From positions 1 through 10,251 of the forward strand of contig JASGCR010000053.1 of NCBI GenBank assembly GCA_030054015.1: 10,251 bases of DNA, given 5' to 3'. Each line of letters opens with the position of its first letter. Within the stretch, counting starts at the first letter, position 1. Positions 1 through 6,349 of the stretch are shown here, in pieces. Made by a program: the position numbers and the translations under genes. Origin of the DNA: Candidatus Symbiobacter sp. Its GTDB lineage: Bacteria > Pseudomonadota > Alphaproteobacteria > Elsterales > Elsteraceae. The notes beneath the pieces were generated by a model, which did not search any database, was not told the DNA's origin, and saw only the letters and a program-made list of their open reading frames with translations.

Positions 1-47
1 ATTACCCAACGCGCAATATCCGTTGCACGGATATTGCGGTGGGTAAT
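1..47. repeat. large imperfect palindrome at the left edge
   Basis: Bases 12-22 (cgcaatatccg) and 28-38 (cggatattgcg) are perfect reverse complements around a 5-base loop. Outside them, 1-8 (attaccca) pairs with 40-47 (tgggtaat), separated by a small asymmetric internal loop. The whole 47 bases can fold into one hairpin, and it may extend past the window edge. A short T-rich run follows at 55-61, so it could end an upstream transcript. The outer arm recurs downstream at 76-83, which also fits a repeat family. The structure is seen directly; its role is not known. Confidence 0.7.
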
Positions 48-89
48 GACGCTCTCTTTTTGGGAATAATATTCCTGGGTAATGACGCT
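40..89. repeat. 14-base direct repeat flanking a small palindrome
   Basis: The 14-base string tgggtaatgacgct occurs at 40-53 and again, identically, at 76-89. Between the copies, ggaata at 63-68 and tattcc at 70-75 are reverse complements around one base. The second copy lies just before the ribosome-binding region of the following gene. It may be a regulator-binding pair or a remnant of a duplicated repeat element; nothing here decides between them. Confidence 0.6.
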
Positions 90-112
90 TCCTTAAAAGG
101 AGTTGAGCAGGG

Positions 113-127
113 ATGAAACGGGAATAA
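113..127 (+). CDS. possible four-residue leader ORF (MKRE)
   Basis: A strong Shine-Dalgarno-like stretch, aaaaggag at 95-102, is well spaced for the ATG at 113 and too far from the ATG at 132 that opens the large oxidoreductase gene. From 113 the reading frame is Met-Lys-Arg-Glu followed by TAA at 125-127, only 4 bases before the next ATG. Ribosomes loading here could terminate and restart on the large gene (translational coupling). The alternative is that this ATG is incidental and the large gene is translated from a weak site. There is no homology support for so short a peptide. Confidence 0.3.
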   Translation: MKRE

Positions 128-131
128 GGCG

Positions 132-3100
132 ATGGAAACACCCAAAACGCGACAAGAATTTTACACTGAGGGCGGAATATTGCTGGTGGTGCGGCAGCCG
201 CCGCCACCGCCGCCGCCGGCACCGGGGCAGCCCGCCATTGTCGCGGCCAATCCGCTCGAAGGCGACGAAATCCTCCTCAGCATCGGGCCAGAAGGGCGCA
301 TTTTGGCGTTGCATGGGCATGTCGATTTGGGTACCGGCATCGACACCGCATTGGCGCAAATTGTTGCCGAGGAATTAGAGGTCGAGACCAACCAGGTGAC
401 GATGCTGCTCGGTCATACCGCCCAGGCACCCAATCAAGGCCCGACCATTGCCTCGGCGACTATCCAAATTCATGCCGAGCCGTTGCGCCGCGCGGCGGCC
501 CAGGCCAAATCATTTTTGCTGGGGCTGGCGGCGGAATATTGGGGGGTACCGCCGGATGAAGCGGCGACTAGGCTACGCGCCGCCCAGGGGCGGATTTTCC
601 ATCCCGACCAAAACCATGAATCTATCAGTTATTTTGACCTTATTGGGGAGCAAAAATTTACCTTAAACCTGGATTTACTGCATCCGGTTAAGCCGCCCTC
701 AGACTATCAAATTGTCGGAACCTCAGCCCCCCGCCGCGACATTGAAGCCAAAGCAATGGGGCAAACCGCCAGCCTCGATCCGATGCCAAGCGGATTTGTC
801 CATGATTTGCGGGTGGCGGGGATGCTGCATGGGCGGGTGGTGCGACCGCCTTATGCCGGGGCCGATCATGGCGATTTCATTGGCACGAGTTTAATCCGGG
901 TGGATTATGATTCCATCGCCCATCTTGAGGGCATTCGCGCCCTGGTGGTGATCGGTGATTTTATCGGCATCGTGGCCGAGCGCGAAGACCAGGCCGAGGC
1001 CGCCGCACAAGCCCTCAGAACCGAATGGCGTGAGGAATGGCGCGCGGCCATGGCCGCCCATCCGATCGATGACGTGGCGGCAGCCATCCGCAACAACCCC
1101 GCCAGTGAACGGCGATTGATCGATGAGGGGGATATCGAACAAACTCTGTCGCAGCCGGGCGTGATGCGGCGCGATTATGTCTGGCCTTATCAACTCCATG
1201 CCTCGATTGGCCCCTCTTGTGCGGTGGCGGAGTGGCATGAGATGCCGCGCGGCGAAGGCGGCAATCACGCGGCGTACCCGACCCAATTAACCGTCTATGC
1301 CGGTACCCAAAATCCGCATGTGTTGCGGGCGCATTTGGCGCAATTAATGGCGGTGCATGAACTGGCCGTAAATGTCGTGCGGTTAGAGGCGGCGGGCTGC
1401 TATGGCCGCAATTGTGCCGATGATGTGGCGGCGGATGCGGCTTTGCTGGCGCGGGCGGTCAAGGCTCCGGTGCGGGTGCAATTAACCCGCGCCCAAGAAC
1501 ATCTCTGGGAACCCAAAGGCGCGGCGCAATTAATGACGGTGGCGGGATTGGTCGAAAATGCGGCTTTGGCGGGCTATGATTTCACCACCTCCTATCCCTC
1601 CAATGGCGCACCGATATTGGCGGCCTTGCTGACCGGGGCGGTAAAACCCGAAGCGACCGTTTTTGCCATGGGGGATCGCACCGCCAGGCCGCCTTATACC
1701 ACCCCGAATTTGCGGGTGACGGTGCGGGATATGGCTCCGATCATACGCGCATCCTGGCTGCGCGGCGTGGCGGCATTGCCGAACAGTTTCGCCCATGAAT
1801 CCTTTATCGACGAGGCGGCGATGGCGGCTGGCCGCGATCCCTTGGAATTTCGCCTCAATCATATTGAGGATGAGCGGGCAAGGCAGTTATTAATTGCCAC
1901 CGCCGCCAAAGCCGCCTGGCAACCCCGCCTGGCCGCGCAGCAAAAAATCGATGCCAATAACCCGGCCTGGTTGCTCGGCCAGGGTCTGGCCTATGCCCGT
2001 TATGTCCACAGCAAATGGCCGGGCTTTGCCGCTTCCTGGTCGGCCTGGGTGGTTGATCTCGCGGTCAATAAATTCACCGGCGAGGTTAAATTGCGGCGGG
2101 TGGTGTTGGGGTCGGATGCCGGGTTAATGATCAATCCCCAGGGCGTGACCCAGCAATTGCACGGCAATGTCGTGCAAACCATCAGCCGCGCCTTAAAAGA
2201 AAACATCACCACCGATGGAGAAACCCATGCGATGGTGACCGCCCGCGAATGGGGCAATTACCCGATAGTCAATTTCCGCGATGTGCCGGTGATTGACGTG
2301 GTGACGATGGCGCATCCGGACATGCCGCCTTTGGGCGTAGGGGAATCGGCTTCGGTGCCGGGAACCGCCGCGATTGCCAATGCCATATTTGATGCCACCG
2401 GGGTGCGGTTTCGCCAGCCGCCTTTTACCCCCGATGTGATTTTGGGGGGGCTTTATCCGCATGGCTCTCCGTTAGACGCGCCGCCGCAAAATTATTATTT
2501 GCCAAAAGAATATGATCTGGCGGAAGAATCGGGCAATCGGGTGGGGGAGAATTATCCGTTTTTACCCAATTTTTTACCTAATTTTTTACCCAATGTCGCC
2601 AAATCGCAAAAATTTGCCAAAATCTGGCGGCGGGCGCGGGCGGGCGTGACGCGGTTGGGCTATGTTGGGTTGGGGGTGGCCGCCTTTGTCATGGGAAGTT
2701 TCTTTTACCGCGCGGCTTTGGCTCCGATCACGCCGCCCGCAGCGAATATGTTTTCAGAGGCGACCATGGCGCGGGGGCGTGAATTGGCGGCTTTGGGCAA
2801 TTGCGTCACCTGTCACAGCGACGAGAATGGCGAAAAACTGGCGGGTGGGGTGGCGGTAAAAACCGATTTTGGCATCATTTACAGCAGCAACATCACCCCC
2901 GACCCCAATCATGGCATTGGGGCCTGGTCGTACGAGGCCTTTAAGCGGGCGATGCAAAAAGGGGTCTCCCGCGATGGGCATTTTCTCTATCCCGCCTTTC
3001 CCTATCCGTCCTTTACCCGCTTGGGGGATAATGACCTGACCGCTTTGTACGCCTATCTCATGAGCGAGCAACCGGTGGCGACCAGCCCGCCCGCCCATGC

Positions 3101-3959
3101 CATGAAATTCCCGTTTAGTTTCCGGCCGTTAATGGCGGTGTGGAATGGGATGTTTCTGCCGCAGGATGGCGATGCGTTGGCGGCGGGCGAGTCGCATTCC
3201 CCCGCCTGGCATCGCGGGCGGGAATTGGTGACCGGTATTGCCCATTGCGGGGCTTGCCACAGCGACCATAATATATTGGGAGCCGAGAAGACCGGTGCCG
3301 CATTTTTGGCCGGCGGCTGGAGCAAAAATTGGCAAGCCCATGCTTTGAGTGGCAAAAATGCCCCAGGCATACCAAGTTTGGCCTTGGGCTGGAACCTGGA
3401 AGATTTCTATGATTATTTGCGCCAGGGCTTCAGCCGCAATCATGGCGCGGCGGGCGGAGCCATGGCGGATGTGGTGCGTGAATTGCGGCACGTTTCCGAC
3501 GCGGACATACGTGACATGGCGATTTATCTCGACTCGTTACAAAAGCCGCAAAACGAGGAATTTCGACAAGAAATGCGGGCAAAATTAATTGCCAACGCGC
3601 AAATTGCCGAACAAAATATGATGGGGGATGCGGATTTCGCCCAATCACAGCGCGTGTTTAACGCCGCCTGTGCCGCCTGTCACCATGATGGCAATGGGCC
3701 GCAAATTTTGGGCGTCAATATCCCCTTTGCCCTTAACAGCAATCTGCGTTCGACCCATCCCGATAATCTGATTCACACGATTTTGACCGGTATAAGCGAC
3801 CCGGCCCGATTCGAGATTGGTTTTATGCCGTCCTTTGCCGCGGCCTTTGACGACGAGCAATTGGCCGGTTTGGTGCGTTATATGCGCGCCCGCTTCGCTC
3901 CCGACCAACCGGCCTGGGACGGGATCGATGCGGCAATCAAAAAATTACGCCAGCCTTAG
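132..3959 (+). CDS. NicB-type molybdopterin oxidoreductase fused to a triple cytochrome c
   Basis: A 1275-residue fusion. Residues about 45-780 are a xanthine dehydrogenase-family molybdopterin subunit of the nicotinate/isoquinoline dehydrogenase type. Recognisable blocks are DLGTGIDTALAQIVAEEL (65-82), VHDLRVAGMLHGRVVRPPYA (223-242), GCYGRNCADD (422-431) and PLGVGE (733-738), whose Glu738 is the expected catalytic base. A helix at about 843-863 follows an Arg-rich stretch. Three CxxCH haem c sites then lie at 891-895, 1039-1043 and 1180-1184, with Met1110 and Met1232 as plausible axial ligands of the second and third. NicB of Pseudomonas putida has the same order: a Mo domain, then three haem motifs. 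The enzyme should hydroxylate a heteroaromatic or aldehyde-like substrate with electrons leaving through the haems; the substrate is unknown. The N-terminus (KTRQEF, then seven prolines at 23-29) lacks a twin arginine. A TGA at 114-116 bounds the frame, so ATG 132 is the first possible start. The [2Fe-2S] partner is not visible. Confidence 0.88.
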   Translation: METPKTRQEFYTEGGILLVVRQPPPPPPPAPGQPAIVAANPLEGDEILLSIGPEGRILALHGHVDLGTGIDTALAQIVAEELEVETNQVTMLLGHTAQAPNQGPTIASATIQIHAEPLRRAAAQAKSFLLGLAAEYWGVPPDEAATRLRAAQGRIFHPDQNHESISYFDLIGEQKFTLNLDLLHPVKPPSDYQIVGTSAPRRDIEAKAMGQTASLDPMPSGFVHDLRVAGMLHGRVVRPPYAGADHGDFIGTSLIRVDYDSIAHLEGIRALVVIGDFIGIVAEREDQAEAAAQALRTEWREEWRAAMAAHPIDDVAAAIRNNPASERRLIDEGDIEQTLSQPGVMRRDYVWPYQLHASIGPSCAVAEWHEMPRGEGGNHAAYPTQLTVYAGTQNPHVLRAHLAQLMAVHELAVNVVRLEAAGCYGRNCADDVAADAALLARAVKAPVRVQLTRAQEHLWEPKGAAQLMTVAGLVENAALAGYDFTTSYPSNGAPILAALLTGAVKPEATVFAMGDRTARPPYTTPNLRVTVRDMAPIIRASWLRGVAALPNSFAHESFIDEAAMAAGRDPLEFRLNHIEDERARQLLIATAAKAAWQPRLAAQQKIDANNPAWLLGQGLAYARYVHSKWPGFAASWSAWVVDLAVNKFTGEVKLRRVVLGSDAGLMINPQGVTQQLHGNVVQTISRALKENITTDGETHAMVTAREWGNYPIVNFRDVPVIDVVTMAHPDMPPLGVGESASVPGTAAIANAIFDATGVRFRQPPFTPDVILGGLYPHGSPLDAPPQNYYLPKEYDLAEESGNRVGENYPFLPNFLPNFLPNVAKSQKFAKIWRRARAGVTRLGYVGLGVAAFVMGSFFYRAALAPITPPAANMFSEATMARGRELAALGNCVTCHSDENGEKLAGGVAVKTDFGIIYSSNITPDPNHGIGAWSYEAFKRAMQKGVSRDGHFLYPAFPYPSFTRLGDNDLTALYAYLMSEQPVATSPPAHAMKFPFSFRPLMAVWNGMFLPQDGDALAAGESHSPAWHRGRELVTGIAHCGACHSDHNILGAEKTGAAFLAGGWSKNWQAHALSGKNAPGIPSLALGWNLEDFYDYLRQGFSRNHGAAGGAMADVVRELRHVSDADIRDMAIYLDSLQKPQNEEFRQEMRAKLIANAQIAEQNMMGDADFAQSQRVFNAACAACHHDGNGPQILGVNIPFALNSNLRSTHPDNLIHTILTGISDPARFEIGFMPSFAAAFDDEQLAGLVRYMRARFAPDQPAWDGIDAAIKKLRQP
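2559..2594 (+). repeat. three 12-base tandem units inside the oxidoreductase gene
   Basis: Three in-frame copies of a 12-base unit (tttttacccaat, with one cct variant in the middle copy) encode Phe-Leu-Pro-Asn three times at residues 810-821. They sit in the linker between the molybdopterin domain and the membrane helix. Near-identical codons suggest recent replication slippage in a region tolerant of length change. Confidence 0.85.
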
Positions 3960-3996
3960 AGCCTGATTCAAAATTAATGTTAATAATTTCAATGAG

Positions 3997-4037
3997 TTAG
4001 ACCTCCCCTTCCCGTATGTACGGAAGGGGAGGTCTAA
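3997..4037. repeat. long hairpin between convergent genes, possible bidirectional terminator
   Basis: The arm ttagacctccccttcc (3997-4012) pairs with ggaaggggaggtctaa (4022-4037), and the inner bases can pair further, leaving a two-base loop and one bulged C. It lies in the 103-base gap between the ends of two convergent genes, where a bidirectional transcription stop would fit. There is no T-run after the stem on either strand, so it is not a textbook intrinsic terminator. Its CCCCTTCC/GGAAGGGG core is shared with the hairpin at 10064-10091, so it may instead belong to a dispersed palindromic repeat family. Confidence 0.7.
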
Positions 4038-4062
4038 AGGACAAAATCACCCCCCACCCCCC

Positions 4063-4716
4063 TCAGTTTTGCCCGGATTCTTGGCGGTGCAAGCGGTGAA
4101 TCATGCGGGCGATGATCATGCGCACGATGCTGAGGGCAAAATCGCTGTCCAAGGTAAATTGCTGCAAAGCCGCCTTGGCCGATAAATAAAGCAGATCGCA
4201 ATCCGTGTCGCAAATCGCCGTCGCGGTACGCACACCCGCGGGCGAGAAAATACCCATTTCGCCAATTAACTCGCCCGGCCCAATCACGAGGTTGATTTCT
4301 TCCAATCTGACCTTGCCCTTGACCACCAAATACATGGCGTCGGCCTGGTCGCCGCGGCTAAAAATGACCGAATTTTTTACCAAACGGCGTTTAACCATAT
4401 AGCTGGTCAGCCATTTGATCGAGGCAATCGCGTCCGCCTGGCTATGACCGGCCAGGGATTCGGCATCGACATTATTTAACTGGACCAAACGCTGCGTGGT
4501 CCTGCGTACCCGCCAAATTTGCAACAACCACACCAGAATAGGCAAAACTGCCAAAAGTGCCAGCATAAATTCGCCAAACAAGATGCCCGCCCCAAACATG
4601 CCCAGGGCCAAAGGCGGCCGCAACAAGGCCAATCGCCCCAAACGTGGAAATTGGTACGACAACACCAGGGCGAAGGAAATCAATATCGCAATTAATTCAA
4701 TTTCGTTAAGGGGCAT
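4063..4716 (-). CDS. membrane-anchored cyclic-nucleotide-binding domain protein
   Basis: A 217-residue protein. The N-terminal third is hydrophobic: one helix at about 5-22, and a stretch at 36-68 long enough for two more helices, ending in the basic WRVRR. Residues about 102-205 form a cyclic-nucleotide-binding domain. The phosphate-binding cassette reads GELIGEMG (148-155) followed by RTATA (163-167), keeping the Glu and Arg that contact the ligand in this fold. There is no helix-turn-helix, so this is not a Crp/Fnr transcription factor. Three helices plus a C-terminal CNBD is an arrangement I recall from uncharacterised alphaproteobacterial proteins. The likely role is a membrane sensor of a nucleotide second messenger, but ligand and output are unknown. 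It is divergent from the MATE exporter and convergent with the oxidoreductase. The start at 4716 has only a weak GGA-type ribosome site. Confidence 0.8.
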   Translation of the reverse strand: MPLNEIELIAILISFALVLSYQFPRLGRLALLRPPLALGMFGAGILFGEFMLALLAVLPILVWLLQIWRVRRTTQRLVQLNNVDAESLAGHSQADAIASIKWLTSYMVKRRLVKNSVIFSRGDQADAMYLVVKGKVRLEEINLVIGPGELIGEMGIFSPAGVRTATAICDTDCDLLYLSAKAALQQFTLDSDFALSIVRMIIARMIHRLHRQESGQN

Positions 4717-4739
4717 GGTTCCATCCGTGACTTTTCTAG

Positions 4740-4748
4740 ATTATAACA
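4740..4748 (-). promoter_or_regulatory. extended -10 promoter for the CNBD gene
   Basis: Read on the minus strand, bases 4748-4740 are TGTTATAAT, a perfect TATAAT preceded by TGn, the extended -10 signature of sigma70-type promoters. The start codon at 4716 is 24 bases beyond the hexamer, giving an expected leader of roughly 15-20 bases. A -35 match is poor (TGTTAA at about 17 bases), as is common with extended -10 promoters. Confidence 0.55.
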
Positions 4749-4754
4749 GTTTTT

Positions 4755-4778
4755 GTTTGAGATTAACACCAATCAAAC
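4755..4778. promoter_or_regulatory. small dyad between divergent genes, possible operator
   Basis: gtttga (4755-4760) and tcaaac (4773-4778) are reverse complements separated by 12 bases. The dyad sits just upstream of the minus-strand -10 element at 4740-4748, within the intergenic region shared by the CNBD and MATE genes. A regulator bound here could affect both. Six-base arms in A+T-rich DNA can arise by chance, so support is weak. Confidence 0.22.
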
Positions 4779-4788
4779 CATATATTTG

Positions 4789-4834
4789 TTGAAAAATTTT
4801 ATCACTCTGCATTAAGATTAAGATTAAGTTAAAG
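4789..4834 (+). promoter_or_regulatory. tandem ATTAAG hexamers and weak promoter for the MATE gene
   Basis: Three exact tandem attaag hexamers occupy 4811-4828, followed by a degenerate fourth (ttaaag). A possible -35 TTGAAA at 4789-4794 lies 18 bases before TAAGAT at 4813-4818, which overlaps the repeats. The repeats are seen directly; promoter activity is an inference. Variation in repeat number would alter promoter geometry if the assignment is right. Confidence 0.3.
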
Positions 4835-4883
4835 CTAATCACCCAAATCATGATTATGACCAAAGACAAGGCCAAAGATCGCA

Positions 4884-6347
4884 ATGTTTGACCTCATGAC
4901 CCACCGGCTCAGCGAAATTGAGCATAAGACCATCGAGAAATTCCAGGCCTCGGCGCATAAATTATCGCCGAAAATTTGGCAGCGCAATTTTCCCTATTTC
5001 GTAACCATCATCACCCTGGCTTTCCCTTTGATCATTGCCTATTTGGCCGATGTCGCCATTATCCCCTCGGTCAGCGCGGTGATAGGGCGATTGGGGGTGA
5101 CGGCTTTGGCGGCCATTGTGTCATTTGAAATCATGGCCAAATTATTGAGCGAAAAGGCCGCCCGCACCCTGTCGCCGGTCGTTACCCGCATCGCCAGTGC
5201 CCAGTCAAAGGGCAACGAGGCGCGGGTGCGGTTAGAGGCGGGCAGCGCGGTGGCCTTGGCGGTTATTTTGGGCCTCCTGGTTTCAGTCCTAAGCCTATTT
5301 ATTCCCGAAATTTTAGCCCTGTCGAGTCAAAATGAGGAAATGATCCGCCTGACCCAAGATTATGCCAGCATCGCCGCCTGGCGTTTGCTGGTGGCGACCC
5401 TGCTGGCGGCGTTGCGCGCCATATCTTTGGGGCTTGAAGACACGATCATCTCCTCGGTGGTGCCGGTGCCTGGCCTCTTGGTGGCGGTGGGTCTCACCGC
5501 CATAATGGTGAGCAGTAAATCCACCGACGGGGGTGCGACCTATTTTTATGCGATGGGGATCAAAGGCGCGGCCTGGGGCTTGTTGCTGGCCTATATCTAT
5601 ATGCTGGTCTCGTTATTATGGAGCATCTTGGAACATCAAGCCATTTGGTATTATCGCAATTGGCGGGCCAGTCTGCGCTGTATGTGGGAAATTTTCCGCG
5701 AGGGCATGTCCATCCCCATGCGATTTAATGTCGTAACCGGCAGTATCGCGGGCTTTGGCTTGGTGGTCGGCACGATTGGCGGGGTGGAATTGGCCGCGCA
5801 TCAATTGGCCATCAGCCTTTATTTTACCCTCAGCATTATTGGCCTGGCGGTGGGCGAAGCCGTCATGGTGCTGTTGGCGGCCAGCCTGGCGCGCGAGGCC
5901 TATGCCTTGGCGCGAAAATTCGCCTTGGCCGGTTTGGTCTTGTCGCTCGGATTAATGAGTTTGATTGCGCTTATCGTGTTGTTTAACCCCACCTTGGTTG
6001 CCCAAATCTTTGTCGGACGCCATCCCCAGGACAGTTTAACCTTAGACGTGATGGGGAAAATTTTACAATTTTCGGTACTCGCCCTGATTGGCGGCGGAGT
6101 CTATGAAACCTTGGCCATGTATATGCGTCCCTTGGGCGGGACGCGTTATTTGCTCAAGGTCGCCATTTTTGCCATTGCCTGTTTCGGCATTGGTGGCGCG
6201 GTTATTTTAAGGGTGGTGTTCGATCAATCCTTGATGGTCATGTGGATCATGTTCGATCTGGGACTGTTTTTGGCGACATTTTTGCTGTGGCGCGACGTTT
6301 GGCGACGGATCAATGCCCCGTTGAAAAAGAAAAACAATAAGCTTTAG
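4884..6347 (+). CDS. MATE-family efflux transporter
   Basis: A 487-residue integral membrane protein with about twelve hydrophobic segments from residue 38 to 469, the usual size and helix count for MATE (NorM/DinF-type) antiporters, which export organic cations or drugs using sodium or proton gradients. Diagnostic stretches are GIKGAAWGLLLAY (225-237), REGMSIPMRF (272-281), VELAAHQLAIS (301-311), matching the AAHQIA block that follows the central loop in this family, and RPLGGTRY (415-422). The family is recognisable but divergent, and the substrate cannot be read. An unusual charged N-terminal extension of about 35 residues precedes helix 1, so initiation at Met5 (4896) is also possible; the ribosome site for 4884 is weak. 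A 13-codon frame (4850-4891) overlaps this start. The gene ends 2 bases from the convergent AIPR gene, with no terminator between them. Confidence 0.82.
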   Translation: MFDLMTHRLSEIEHKTIEKFQASAHKLSPKIWQRNFPYFVTIITLAFPLIIAYLADVAIIPSVSAVIGRLGVTALAAIVSFEIMAKLLSEKAARTLSPVVTRIASAQSKGNEARVRLEAGSAVALAVILGLLVSVLSLFIPEILALSSQNEEMIRLTQDYASIAAWRLLVATLLAALRAISLGLEDTIISSVVPVPGLLVAVGLTAIMVSSKSTDGGATYFYAMGIKGAAWGLLLAYIYMLVSLLWSILEHQAIWYYRNWRASLRCMWEIFREGMSIPMRFNVVTGSIAGFGLVVGTIGGVELAAHQLAISLYFTLSIIGLAVGEAVMVLLAASLAREAYALARKFALAGLVLSLGLMSLIALIVLFNPTLVAQIFVGRHPQDSLTLDVMGKILQFSVLALIGGGVYETLAMYMRPLGGTRYLLKVAIFAIACFGIGGAVILRVVFDQSLMVMWIMFDLGLFLATFLLWRDVWRRINAPLKKKNNKL

Positions 6348-6349
6348 GT

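Noticed and set aside
103..378. TTG-initiated frame overlapping the start of the oxidoreductase gene
   Set aside because: It abuts the Shine-Dalgarno sequence with no spacing, has an Arg-rich low-complexity product, and the +3 frame from 132 carries the family sequence through the same bases.
891..1286. 131-codon open frame on the minus strand inside the oxidoreductase gene
   Set aside because: It lies wholly within a strongly supported gene, has composition typical of a reverse shadow frame, and shows no recognisable motif.
3053..3491. Several overlapping minus-strand frames across the haem domains
   Set aside because: They overlap one another and the CxxCH-coding region, and resemble antisense shadows of a G+C-rich gene.
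4049..4062. G-quadruplex from two six-base G-runs on the minus strand
   Set aside because: Only two runs separated by one base are present; folding into a stable quadruplex would need both runs split, which the sequence alone cannot support.
4850..4891. 13-codon frame (MIMTKDKAKDRNV) overlapping the MATE start
   Set aside because: No ribosome site precedes it, and the A+T-rich leader makes such a frame likely by chance; it is mentioned only in the MATE entry.
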